Below are positions 25,483-38,459 of a stretch of DNA of 64,000 nucleotides, piece after piece. Within the stretch, counting starts at the first letter, position 1; every line of letters begins with the position of its first letter. The DNA is taken from contig OX422192.1 in NCBI GenBank assembly GCA_949130485.1, forward strand, positions 1 to 64,000. The letters run 5' to 3'. A model generated the notes under the pieces. It made no database searches, was not told where the DNA came from, and saw only the letters and a list, made by a program, of their open reading frames with translations. The translations under genes and the position numbers were made by a program. The stretch comes from Agelas oroides. Lineage: Eukaryota > Porifera > Demospongiae > Agelasida > Agelasidae.

Positions 25483-28400
25483 CTATTGCACATCACTGCA
25501 TGCACAGCTCATCACGCATACACTATTCCACAACACTGAATGCTACAGTACAACACTGCATATACCACTGCACAATCACTGCATGCTATTGTAAATCACT
25601 GCATGCTATAGTACAACACTGCATAAACTATTGCACATCACTGCATGCCATACTACATCATTGCATAATCTATTGCACATCACTGCATACACTATTGCAC
25701 ACCACTGCATGTTATATTACATCACTGCATATACTACTGCACATTGCTGCATGCTATTGCATATCACTGCATATGCCATTGCACATCACTACATATACTG
25801 TACATCACTGCATGCTATATTACATCACTGCATATTCTATTGCACATTGCTGCATGCTAGAGTACATCACTGCATATACCATTGCACATCACTGCATATA
25901 CTATTACACATCACTGCATGTTATATTACATCACTGCATATACTACTGCACATTGCTCATGCTATTGCATATCACTGCATATACTATTGCACATCAATGC
26001 ATGCTATAGTACATCACTGCATATACTATTGCACATCACTGCATATACTATTTCACATCACGGCATATATTACTGCACATCACTGCATATACTATAGCAC
26101 ATCACTGCATGCTATATTACATCACTGCACATTCTATTGCACATTGCTGCATGCTTGAGTACATCACTGCATATACCACTGTACATCACTGCATATACTA
26201 TTACAACCACTGCAAGTTATATTACATCACTGCATATACTACTGCACATTGCTGCAGCTATTGCATATCTGCATATACTATTGCACATCAATGCATGCTA
26301 TAGTACATCACTGCATATACTATTGCACATCACTGCATATACTATTTCACATCACTGCATATACTATAGCACATCACTGCATCCTACATTATATCACTGC
26401 ATATTCTATTGCACATTGCTGCCTGGTAGAGTACATCATTGCATATACCATTGCACATCACTGCATATACTATTGCACATCACTGCAAGCTATATTACAT
26501 CACTGCATGCCAAACTACATCACTGAATATACTACTGCACATTGCTGCATGCTATTCCATATCACAGCATACACTTCCACATCACTGAATGCTACAGTAC
26601 AACACTGCATATACCATTCACATTCACTGCATGCTATTGTAAATCACTGCATATACTATTGCAAATCACTGCTTGCTATAGTACATCACTGCATACACTA
26701 TTGCACATCACTGCATGCAATATTACATCACTGCATATACTATTGCACACCACTGCATGTTATATTTAATCACTGTATATACTACTGCACATTGCTGCAT
26801 GCTATTGCATATCACTCCGTATACTATTGCACATCACTGCATGTTATATTACATCACTGCATATACTACTGCACATTGCTGCAGGCTATTGCATATCACT
26901 GCATATGCCATTGCACATTCACTGCATGCTATTGTAAATCACTGCATGTACTATTGCACATCACTGCATGTACTATTGCACATCACTGCATACACTACTG
27001 CACATCACTGCATGCAATATTACATTACTGCATATACTATTGCGCATTGCTGCATGCTATTGCATATCAGTGCATCTATTGTTGCACATCAATGCATGCA
27101 ATAGTACATCACTGCTTATACTACTGCACATCACTGCATGCTATATTACATCACTGCATTATTGCACTTTCCTGCAGCTAGAGTACACCACTGCATAATC
27201 TATTGCACATCATTGCATATACTATTGCACACCACTGCATGTTTATTACATCACTGCATATACTACTGCACATTGCTGCATGCTATTGCATATCACTGCA
27301 TATGCCATTGCACATTCACTGCATGCTATTGTAAATCACTGCATATACTATTGCACATCACTGCATGCCATAGTACATCACTGCATACACTATTGCACAT
27401 CACTGCATGCAATATTACATCACTGCATACACTATTGCACATCACTGCATATACTATTGCACATCACTGCATGCCATATTACAAAACTCCATATACTATT
27501 GCAATTCACTGCATGTATTATATCACTGCATATACTACTGCACATTGCTGCATGCTTTGCATATCACTGCATATACTATTGCACATCACTGCATGTTATA
27601 GCATATCACAGCATATACCATTGCACATCTGCATATTATAGCATATCACTGCATATACTATTGCACATCACTGCATATACTATTCCACATCACGCACATA
27701 CTATTGAACATCACTCATGCCATTTATATTACATCACTGCATGCTATTGTAAATCACTGCATACACTACGCACATCACTGCATATACTATAGCACATCAC
27801 TGCATGCTATATTACATCACTGCATATTCTATTGAACATTGCTGCATGCTAGAGTACATCACTGCATATACCATTGTACATTACTGCATATACTATTACA
27901 CATCACTGCAAGCTATATTACATCACTGCATATACTATTGCACATCGCTGCATGCTATTACATATCACTGCATATGCTATTGCACATCACTGGATGTTGT
28001 AGTATATAACTGCATAAACTATTGCACATCACTGCATGCCATACTACATCATTGCATAATCTATTGCATTTCACTCCATATACTATTGCACACCACTGCA
28101 TGTTATATTACATCACTGCATATACTATTGCACACCACTGCATGTTATATTACACCACTGCATATACTATTGCACACCACTGCATGTTATATTACATCAC
28201 TGCATATACTACTGCACTTTGCTGCATGCTATTGCATATCACTGCATATGCCATTGCACATTCACTGCATGCTATTGTAAATTACTGCATGCAATATTAC
28301 ATTACTGCACATACTACTGCGCATTGCTGCATGCTATTGAGTATCACTGCATCTATTGTTGCACATCACTGCATGCAATACTACATCACTGCATATACTA

Positions 28401-31400
28401 CTGCATATCACTGCATATACTACACAACATCACTGCATGCTATATTACATCACTGCATATTCTACTGCACATTGCTGCATGCTAGAGTACATCACTGCAT
28501 ATACCATTGCACATCACAGCATATACTATTACACATGACTGCAAGCTATATTACATCACTGCATATACTATTGCACATTGCTGCATGCTATTGCATACCA
28601 CCGCATATGCTATTGCACATCACTGGATGTTATCGTATGTAACTGCATACACTATTGCACATCACTGCATGCTATAGTACAACCTGCATAAACTATTCCA
28701 CATCACTGCATGCCATACTACATCACTGCATATACTATTGCACATCACTGCATATACTATTGTACATCACTGCATGTTATATTACATCACTGCATATACT
28801 ACTGCACATTGCTGCATGCTATTGCATATCACTGCATATACTATTGCACATCAATGCATGCTATAGTACATCACTGCATATACTATTGCACATCACTGCA
28901 TATACTATTTCACATCACGGCATATACTACTGCACATCACTGCATATACTATAGCACATCACTGCATGCTATATTACCATCACTGCACGTTCTATTGCAC
29001 ATTGCTGCATGCTTGAGTACATCACAGCATATACCATTGTACATCACCGCATATACTATTACACATCACTGCAAGTTATATCACATCACTGCATATACTA
29101 TTGCACATTGCTGCATGTTATTGCATATCACTGCATATGCTATTGCACATCACTGGATGTTATAGTATAACGCATATACTATTGCACATCACGGCATGCT
29201 ATAGTACAACATTGCATAATCTATTGCATTTCACTCCATATACTATTGCACATCACTGCAAGCTATATTACATCACTGCATATACTACTGCACATTGCTC
29301 ATGCTATTGCATATCACTGCATATGCTATTGCACATCACTGCATGCTATAGTACAACACTGCATATATATATACTACATCATTTCATAATCTATTGCATT
29401 TCACTCCATATACTATTGCACATCACTGCATACACAATTTCACACCACGCCATATACTACTGCACATCACTGTATATACTATAGCACATCACTCCATACT
29501 ATATTACATCACTGCATATTCTATTGCACATTGCTGCATGCTAGAGTACATCATTGCATATACCATTGCACATCACTGCATACTATATTACATCACTGCA
29601 TATTCTATTGCACATTGCTGCACGCTAGAGTACATCATTGCATATACCATTGCACATCACTGCATATACTATTGCACATCACTGAATGTCACAGTACAAC
29701 ACTGCAGATACCATTGCACATTCACTGCACGCTATAGTAAATCACTAAATATACTATTGCATATCACTGCTGCAATATTACATCACTGCATATACTATTG
29801 CACATCACTGCATGTTATATTACATCACTGCGTATACTACTGCACATTCCTGCATGCTATTGCACATCACTGCAAATACTATTGCACATCACTGCATATA
29901 CTATTTCACATCACGGCATATACTACTGCACATCACTGCATACACTATAGCACATCACTGCATACTATATTACATCACTGCATATTCTATTGCACATTGC
30001 TGCATGCTAGAGTACATCACTGCATATACCATTGCACATCACTGCATATACTATTGCACATCACTGCAAGTTATATTACATCACTGCATATACTACTGCA
30101 CATTGTTGCATGCTATTCCATATCACTGCATATACTATTGCACTTCACTGCATGCTATAGTATATCCCTGCATATACTATTGCACATAACTGCATATACT
30201 TTTGCATATCACTGCATTTTATAACACATCACTGATATACTATATAACATCACTGCATATACTATTGCACATCACTGCATGTTATACTACATCACTGCAT
30301 ATACTATAGCACATCACTGCAAGTTATACTACATCACTGCATATACTATAGCACATCACTGCATATACTATTGCACATCACTGCATGTTATACTACATCA
30401 CTGCATATACTATAGCACATCACTGCAAGTTATACTACATCACTGCATATACTATAGCACATCACTGCAAGTTATACTACATCACTGCATATACTATATA
30501 ACATCACTGCATATACTATTGCACATCACTGCATGTTATACTACATCACTGCATATACTATAGCACATCACTGCAAGTTATACTACATCACTGCATATAC
30601 TATAGCACATCACTGCATATAGTATTGCACATCACTGCATGCCATACATCCGGGCATATACTATTGCAGATCACTGCATCCCATATTACATCACGCATAT
30701 ACTATCGCACATCACTGCATATACATTGCACATCATTGCATGTTATATTACATCACTGCATATACTACTGCACATTGCTGCATGCTATTGCATATCACTG
30801 TATAGACTAGTCCACATCACTGCATGTTATAGCAGATCACAGCATATACTATAGTATTCCACTGCATTAGTATTTCACATCACTGCATATACTATTGCAC
30901 ATCACTGCATGCCATGCATATCACATCACAACATTACTATTGCATATCACTATACATAAGCTATAGTACATCACTGCATACACTATTGCACATCACTGCT
31001 TGCAATATTAAATCACTGCATATACTAATGCACATCACTGCATATACAATTGCACATCACTGCATGCCATAGTACATCCGGGCATATACTATTGCACATC
31101 ACTGCATGCCATATTACATCACTGCATATACTATCGCACATCACTGCATATACTATTGCACATCACTGCATGTTATATTACATCACTGCATAGACTACTG
31201 CACATCACTGCATGTTATAGCATATCACTACATATACTATTCACATCATTGCATATACTATTGCATCTCACTGCACATACTATTGCACTCACTACATGTT
31301 ATATTACATCACTCCATATACTACTGCACATTGTTGCATGCTATTGCATATCACTGCATATGCCATTGCACATTCACTGCATGCTATTGTAAATCACTGC

Positions 31401-31935
31401 ATGTACTATTGCACATCACTGCATGCTATAGTACATCACTGCATACACTATTGCACGTCACTGCATGCAATATTACATTACTGCATACTACTGCGCACTG
31501 CTGCATGCTATTGCATATCACTGCATCTATTGCACATCACTGCATGCAATAGTACATCACTGCATATACTACTGCACATCACTGCATATACTATAGCACA
31601 TCACTGCATACTATATTACATCACTGCATATTCTATTGCACATTGCTGCATGCTAGAGTACATCACTGCATGCTAGAGTACATCACTGCATATACCATTG
31701 CACATAACTGCATATACTATTTCACATTGCTCATACTATTGCATATCACTGCATATGCTATTGCACATCACTGCATGCCTTACGTCACTGCATATACTAC
31801 TGCACTTGCTGCACGCTGTTGCATATCACTGCATATACTATTGCACATCACTGCATGCTATAGTACATCCCTGCATATACTATTGCACATAACTGCATAT
31901 ACAATTGCACATCACTGCATTTTGTAACACATCAC

Positions 31936-32019
31936 TGATATCCTATATTACATCACTGATATCCTATATTACATCACTGATATCCTATATTACATCACTG
32001 ATATCCTATATTACATCAC
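31936..32019. repeat. Perfect 21-bp sub-array, 4 copies
   Basis: TGATATCCTATATTACATCAC is repeated at 31936, 31957, 31978 and 31999 without change, immediately beside the insertion at 32026. The surrounding satellite is diverged, so this is a very recent expansion. Confidence 0.9.
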
Positions 32020-32025
32020 TGCATA

Positions 32026-32605
32026 TCCGTATGGCGGGTTATTTCCGTGGGGTGCTAATTTTCGTTATTTTCGTGGTCAACTCTGGTGTCACGAAATTTT
32101 CCACCCACGAAATTTTCTACTCACACTGTAGCTCTGTGCTAACGTTCGGACCGGGCGACGTTCTTTTTCGTTACTTGTGCCCAGTTGACAGTGCCCTTGA
32201 TCCGTAGGGTCCCCTTTCTCAAGCTGTCTCGTGTGTGGTGATACATGGAGGAAGTCAACAGAGAAGTGACGGAACAGGGCAGAAGCACGACCAAGAAACG
32301 GGACCAGTACCTCTCGTTCAGGTATGCGAGCACCAACGGACTTCATGGTTTGTAGACATGGTAGCCTACCATGCAAGACTCGACACTGAAGCGCTCCATC
32401 TTTTCTCTAGTCTCGCGTAGCCAGACTCTTTCCGGTGAGAGTCTGGCTACACGTTCCTCGCCGAAACAGCATCGCGTGTACCGAGTTCAAAGTTCACATT
32501 ACGTTATATGCGAGCCACGAAATTTAAAACCACGAAATTTAATTCTGAGGGCCTCTTCCAGCTTTTCACGAAAATTTCCACCCACGAAAATAACCCGCTA
32601 TACGG
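32026..32605. mobile_element. TA-flanked inverted-repeat DNA transposon, non-autonomous
   Basis: A 580-bp insertion in the 21-bp satellite. The ends are CCGTATGGCGGGTTATTTCC and an inverted counterpart (about 24 bp, two mismatches), each bordered by TA (32024-32025 and 32606-32607), as expected from a TA target duplication. Sub-terminal copies of CCACGAAATTT occur in both orientations. No transposase frame is visible. A second small palindrome is nested at about 32405-32460. Confidence 0.85.
32416..32454. mobile_element. Small palindromic element (GTAGCCAGACTCT type)
   Basis: Perfect 13-bp arms GTAGCCAGACTCT and AGAGTCTGGCTAC flank a short loop, inside the larger TA-flanked element. Related palindromes occur at about 52366-52412 and 53848-53915, which suggests a dispersed miniature family. 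Exact ends are uncertain. Confidence 0.6.
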
Positions 32606-33515
32606 TACTATTGCACATCACTGCATCTTATATTACATCACTGCTATACTACTGCACAATGCTGGATGCTATCGCATATCACTGAATATACTATTACACA
32701 TCACTGCACGTTATAGCATATCACTGCATATACTATTGCACATCACTGCATATACTATTGCAGATCACAGCATGCCATATTACATCACTGCATATAATAT
32801 TGCATATCACTGCATATACTACTGCACATCACTGCATGCTACATCACTGCATACACTACTGCACATTGCTGCATGCTATTGCATATCACTGCATATACTA
32901 TTGCACATCACTGCATGCTACAGCTCATCACTGCATACACTTTCCACATCACTGAATGCCACAGTACAACACTGCAGATACCATTGCACATTCACTGCAT
33001 GCTATAGTAAATCACTAAATATACTATTGCATATCACTGCTGCGATAGTACATCACTGCATACACTATTGCACATCATGCACTGCATGCATTACACCACT
33101 GCATATACTATTGCACATCACTGCATGCTATATTACATCACTGCGTATACTACTGCACATTCCTGCATGCTATTGCACATCACTGCAAATACTATTGCAC
33201 ATCACTGCATATACTATTTCACATCACTGCATATACTATTGCACATTGCTGCATGCTATTGCATATCACTGAATATACTATTGCACATCACTGGATGTTA
33301 TAGTGTATCACTGCATACACTATTCCACATCACTGATGCTACAGTACAACACTGCATATACCATTGCACATTCACTGCATGCTGTTGTAAATCACTACAT
33401 ATACTATTGCACATCACTGCATGCTATAGTACATCACAGCATATACTATAGCACATCACTGCATGCAATATTACATCAATGCATATACTATCGCACATCA
33501 CTGCATATACTATAG

Positions 33516-34640
33516 GGATACATGGACAGGGAGAGGAACAGATAGACAGGGACAGGAATATGAACAGGGATAGATGGACAGGAACATGGATGAGAAGGAC
33601 AGGGACAGGTAAGAGGGGCAAAGGTCTTTTGTGTGTTAATGGCTTTCAGAAAAGCCAGTTGAGACTATACATTCAGAATAGGGTTGGCACCATCTTTTCA
33701 CTAGCCCAGCACTGCTTCCATGCATAGATGTGACCTCCAAACCTCCTCCCAGTGACCATCACAAGTAGCTCTACCATTTCTCCCCATGATAGATGCATGC
33801 TAGATATAGATCTATGTAATTACCATAAGGGAAGCATTTACCTGCCCAACATACATACATGATTACAATTCTCACAAAATTGTGAGAACAATGGACATTA
33901 CGTGCTATTGGGGCAGACAGCTGTAAATCAGTTGCACCTTGAAATGCAACTGGTATTTACCTGCAATGCTACAATTCTGATTATATACAGTTCAGAATAT
34001 TTAAAAAAAATAGTAGCTAAGTGTAGGCTAATTAGCTCTTAACTGCACAAACAAAAACACAAACTAAATTGCATCAGTTTCTATTTCTACCTACGAAAGC
34101 TAAAGTACCACCTGCAAAACACAACGCTGGTTACAAAAACCGAAAGCAAAACAAAGCATCATGGAGCCCCAAACTTAACACAGTTGTGAACAATGTTCAC
34201 AACTGCATTGTAATAGAAAATAAGTATGTGTGCATTTACCTACACCCTAACCTACACCTGGTACAAACCTCACCAGTTTGTCAGGCACTTAAGTAACGTG
34301 CTAAATATGCATTCACAGTATTTAGCTACCTCCTAACCTACCTGCACACACCTGCATTCTGCCAAAGGCAAAATGTAGTTAATATCTACACTAGGTACCT
34401 TGAAGTCTTGTACTAAGTCTTGCTGTTTAGAGGACTGCTTTACGATGTGGAGTATTCTGTGTGAGACTAGAAGGGAATTGGGAGGGGCAAGAGGGAAGAG
34501 AAACACGAGAACAACAGACAGCAGGATATTTTAAGACAACACAAGCCATGCATATTGGTAGGTTCAGTTTGTTGGCATGCACACATCTTGCTGCTTCGGA
34601 ATATACTTCAGATTTATTTAGACTAGATGGGAAAAATAGA
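33516..34640. other. Mostly unique non-coding DNA
   Basis: First non-satellite DNA after the subtelomere. 33520-33612 is a loose minisatellite of ACAGGGACAGGA-like words. The remainder to about 34640 is AT-rich, with no convincing exon, RNA gene or element found. Confidence 0.6.
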
Positions 34641-34937
34641 AAGGGGGGCAAGAGGGGAGAGACACAGGACAGATTTAAGCAGGCAGCAGAGTATATTTTC
34701 TTGGACAAGCCATGCACACAAGAGTGCAACACAAGTTTTACTCTTTAAGTCGAGTACATCACCATCTTGACGTCTTGGGAGAGGAGCACTCAATAATGGT
34801 ATCTCCCTCACACCCTCTATCTTCCTCTCCCACTCATTCCACACCCTTCCCCCCACACACCCCTCACCCACACCCCACACACCCCTTCACATACTCATGC
34901 ACCCACAACCTTCAAGCTCCCAAGCCTTCATATCACA

Positions 34938-36814
34938 TCTCTAGATCTTTTGCACTTGGGTCGATCTGTATTGGTCTTCCTGTCTGGGATCTTGTAGATA
35001 CAAAACAGATGTTCATCAAAAATTGGTGGATAGCTAGAGCACGGAGGATGGAAGATGAAGAGGGAGAGGGAGAAAGGGAGGAAAGGAAGGGGACAGAAAG
35101 GGAGGGGAGGGAATGAAGGAGAAAGAGGAGGAAAGAGAAATGTGGAGAATGGGAAAGATGAAATTTCACCACCGCCCACACCCACCCACTTTCCACAACC
35201 CACATCCCCACTTACCCCACAAGCATCTCACAGATGAGATACCAAGTGCCCACCAATCCACCTCCTTCCCGTGCCTCTGTCTCTGGATGATCTGTGAAGC
35301 CAGGTACTGTGGCGTACCACAGTGCGCAGGAGGAGAGGTGAGCCCATGTGGAATCAGTCTTTCTACCATTTGTGGGAATATTTCCCAGGCCGTCTACAGT
35401 TTTCCGAGTGACAGAAAGTGGCCTGCGAACACAGCTAGTGTTCAAAAGCACTAGTCTTATTCTACTAGTATACACTTGAATAACACAAGTGACAACTGAA
35501 AACGTGGGGAAGAGGGGGAGGAGAGGGGGTGAGTAAAGGGGGAGAGAGGGAGGGGAAGAGGGGGAGAGAGGGAGGGGGAGAGGAGAGGGGGAGAGGGGGA
35601 GAGGGGGAGGAGAGGGGGAGAGGGGGAGAGGGGGAAGAGTACAGACTTAAGTGCCATGATAGATGGTGACTAATGGGGAGAGGGAAAAAAGGGAGAGGAG
35701 GGAGGGGGAGGGAGGAGGGGGAGGGAGGAGGGAAGGGAGAGTAAGGTTAGAAAAGAGGGAGAGGGAGGGGAGGGGTAGCAAGGTTAGAAATGAGAGGGAG
35801 AGGGAGGGGGAGGGGAGGGAAGAGGGGAGAGAAGAAAGGGAGGGGAGGGAAGAGGGGTAGGAAAGAGGGGGAGGGGAGGAGGAAAGAGGGGGAGGGAGGA
35901 TGGAAGGGGAGGAGGGGGAGAGAAGAGAGGAAGGGTGAGGAAGAGGGAGGGGGAGGGAAGAGGGATGGAGGGAGGAGGGGGGTGAGGGGGAGGGGAGAGA
36001 GGGTGGAAGGGGAAGGAGGGAGGAGAGAGGGAAGGAGGGATGGAAGGGGAAGGAGGGAAGAGGGAGGTGAGGGGGCGGAGAAAAGAGAGAAGGGAAAGGA
36101 GGGAGGGGAGGGGAAGCAGTCCTGAGGGAAAGGAATCAGGAAAGGGAGAGGGAGGGAAGAGGGGGAGGGAAGAGAGGGAGGAAAGAGGGAGGAGGGAAGA
36201 GAGGGAGGGAGGGGAGAGGGAGGGGGAGGGAAGAGGGAGGGGAGAGAGGGAGGAGGGGGAGGGAGGAGGGGAGGGAGGGGAGGGGTGGAGGGGGAAGGGT
36301 GGAGGGGAGGGAGGAGGGGAGGGAGGAGGGGAGGAAGGAGGGGAGGGAGGAAGGGGAGGAAAAGGGAAGAGGGAGGGAGGAGGGGAAGGAGGGAGTGGGA
36401 GTAGGGTTACGGAAGAGAGGGAGGGTTGGGAGGAGGCAAGGGGAAGGATGGAGGAAGGTGGAGGGAAATGGGAGAGGGAGAGGGGAGAGGGAGGGGAGGG
36501 AGGGAGGAGGGGAGGGAGGGGAGGGAGGAGTGGGAGGGAGGAGGGGAGGGAGGAGGGGAAGGGAGGGGAGGGAGGAGGGGGAGGGAGGAGGGGGAGGGAG
36601 GAGGGAGGGAGGAAGGGAGGAGGGGGAGGGAGGAGGGGGAGGAAAGAGAGGGAGGTGGAGAGAAGTGAGGCAGACTCACATGTTGAATGCAGAATGGAAG
36701 AATGGATTTCTCGCTGTTGAGTGCTCCACTCGTCTCACCAGAATCATCTCTGAGAGTCAATCTTGAGAGCAAAAAAATTCTTCGTGGGGATGTCTCTAGC
36801 CAACACCACATGAC
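34938..36814 (-). pseudogene. AGC-family protein kinase relic (PKA/PRKX-like)
   Basis: Three exon-like pieces on the minus strand match the cAMP-dependent-kinase fold. Exon 36814-36680 has an AG acceptor and GTGAGT donor and encodes HVVLARDIPTKNFFALKI (the VAxK-type lysine strand), followed in another frame by an alpha-C-like SEKSIL. Exon 35360-35216 carries [13 protein letters not shown] and [10 protein letters not shown] (subdomains VIII-IX), then in another frame LICEMLVG and donor GTAAGT. Exon 35033-34938 continues in phase with YPPIFDEHLFCIYK and then QTGRPIQIDPSAKDL. The HRDLKPEN and DFG exons are absent; that interval is occupied by a polypurine tract. At least three frame changes make this a probable pseudogene. 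Sequence error is a less likely alternative. A further C-terminal exon near 34700-34790 is possible but weak. Confidence 0.72.
35507..36665. repeat. Polypurine/polypyrimidine tract, about 1.1 kb
   Basis: The + strand is almost only G and A (GGGAGGGAGGAGGGG-like words), apart from a short mixed break near 35640-35690. It lies in the central intron of the kinase relic. Glu/Gly/Arg or Pro/Ser/Leu open frames here are compositional artefacts. Such mirror-rich purine tracts can adopt triplex (H-DNA) or G-quadruplex forms. Confidence 0.93.
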
Positions 36815-37167
36815 CTGTGCCTGTGTGTGGGTGTGTGGGATGGTGGGTGCATGAGGTGGAGGGTGTGTGGGGTGGTGTGTTGGGTGGAGGGTGTGGGTGA
36901 AAGTGTACAGGCAGAGGAAACGTGTGTATAGAAGGGTGTGAGTGTTGGTAAGGTCTGGTGGAGGAGGGTACATGTCTTGTCACACTAGGTTTGTTCAATA
37001 GCAACAATCTTGCAACATTCACTGGCCACAACTGCAGATGGTTTAATAAATACGTAATTAACTATTACTTAGGCAACACACTGGACCAGATATAAGCAAC
37101 ATTCTTACACGTTGCCTAGGTAACAGGTTATATGCACATTCTTACATGTTGCCTAGGTAACAGGTTA

Positions 37168-37303
37168 TATTATTTGATGGGTGAGAAGGCAATATGGCTG
37201 GATATTGCACGAGTGTGTGACCATATTTTCACGAGCCACGGCGAGTGAAAATACAGCACAAGAGTGCAATATCCAATTGCCTTCTCACACATCAAATAAT
37301 TGG
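37168..37303. mobile_element. Fold-back element, about 135 bp
   Basis: Left arm TTATTTGATGGGTGAGAAGG with the following bases to GGATATTGCAC (37169-37209), and right arm GTGCAATATCC running to CATCAAATAA, are reverse complements with a small gap. An inner inverted repeat (ATATTTTCAC near 37222 and GTGAAAATAC) lies in the loop. There is no coding capacity. The flank 37304-37640 (GGGGCGAGCCTGAGCGAGCC) may belong to a longer parent element. Confidence 0.82.
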
Positions 37304-37639
37304 GGCGAGCCTGAGCGAGCCCCACACTAGCGTGACTGCATTGCGCACGCATGTGTGTATACGACCGTGCTTGGACCGACCACTTACCATAAATTTTAAA
37401 TGAGCGCAATCAAATATTTCACGAAGATCGATATTGTGCGTGAAGCATGTGAAGGCCAGTGGAGGGCTACTGTCAGAGTGCATCGTCGGGAGCCTGGAGT
37501 GTGAAGTTGAAGCACGCGTGGCACTGGTTTGTGTTTCTACCGACGACGGCAGGCCGCTCACAGGCGGTACAAATTTAATATGGGCAGTGGTTGACTGGGT
37601 CGCTTCAGCTAGGTAGCGGGCCATGCAAAATCAGAAACA

Positions 37640-38180
37640 CCGGAAATTTAGCTCATGATTTCGGTGTAAAGCTTAGTCCATGCATGTGTAGCCACGTTAG
37701 CTGCCCTGGCTGGAGAAATGGCTGGCATGTGTGATACTTATATTTATCTCTGGTGAGGAGTTAGCTCTTATAGCGGCGTTAATTTAATTTGGCTCGACAG
37801 TGACTAATCCTGCTGAGTGCCATGACAAAGTAGTAAATCAGCAGTTTGCTGCTTGCTCAGGCTCTCCCCATGATGATGAATCATCTCACTAGTATATACT
37901 ACTGTCATTTTAGTGGCACCTACAAGATAGACAGCTACTGCACATGCGCAGTACAAAGGTCATTGCTGCGTTACATATTTAATGAGCTTCAGGTTGCTGG
38001 CGTCTTTCGGCGCCAAAGCAAATGCTGCCTGTAGCTGATAATGTAATTAACACCTACAATTACCCAATTTACTGACCATCGTATGTAATCTTGCCCCAGT
38101 TTGCATAGTGAAAGTGTCCAGACCCTATTTTTCGACGAGTCCGAAGGGCGTGTGCGAAAAATTTGGTCTGGGGACGACAG
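37640..38180. other. Unique DNA, nothing identified
   Basis: No supported gene or repeat. It contains short splice-like and palindromic words only. Confidence 0.5.
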
Positions 38181-38186
38181 TAGTCC

Positions 38187-38351
38187 TAGACCCCTTTGGA
38201 CACACTATGTGCTCTGTCCTAGACCCCCTTGGACACATTATGTGCTCTGTCTTAGACCCCCTTGGACACATTATGTGGTCGGTCCTAGACCACCTTGAAC
38301 ACATTACGTGATTCATCCCTGACCCCCTTGGACACATTACATGATTTGTTC
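38187..38351. repeat. 33-bp minisatellite, 5 copies
   Basis: Five consecutive 33-bp units start at 38187, 38220, 38253, 38286 and 38319 with core TAGACCCCCTTGGACACATT. They are moderately diverged. The preceding bases (GTCCAGAC, AAATTTGGTCTGGGGAC) resemble words in the element at 39363-40116. Confidence 0.9.
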
Positions 38352-38377
38352 TCATCAGAGGGTTTTCTCGCAATTGC

Positions 38378-38459
38378 TGTAGTCTCGCAAGCCAGGCCTT
38401 TACCGTTCCGCAGCGCCGATCGCGCTGCGGAACAGAAATCCTTGTGAGACTACAGCTAC
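38378..38459. mobile_element. Palindromic miniature element
   Basis: Outer arms TGTAGTCTCGCAAG and CTTGTGAGACTACA (one mismatch) enclose a perfect inner inverted repeat GTTCCGCAGCGC / GCGCTGCGGAAC. The whole 80-bp segment can fold into one hairpin. The GTAGTCTCG terminus recurs elsewhere (for example 42530 and 63930), suggesting a repeat family. Confidence 0.75.

Larger units (their letters stand above)
25031..33515. repeat. AT-rich satellite of 20/22-bp units
   Basis: Tandem units of the type ACTGCATATACTATTGCAC plus ATC (22 bp) alternate with 20-bp variants such as ACTGCATGCTATATTACATC. The mean period is about 21 bp. The array is interrupted by two inverted-repeat elements (25222-25482 and 32026-32605). 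Homogenised sub-arrays occur, for example 42-bp dimers around 30250-30600. Long frames rich in His, Cys, Tyr and Ile are artefacts of the stop-free motif. The switch from the G-rich array is abrupt, at about 25030. Confidence 0.95.

Noticed and set aside
25413-33515. Long frames rich in His, Cys, Tyr, Ile and Leu
   Set aside because: Translation of the 20/22-bp satellite, whose shift between units keeps every + frame open.
35055-36973. Glu/Gly/Arg-rich and Pro/Ser-rich frames up to 226 residues
   Set aside because: Product of the polypurine tract; no codon structure or domain.
37292-37624. 110-residue minus-strand frame
   Set aside because: It overlaps the edge of a fold-back element and has no domain or splice support.
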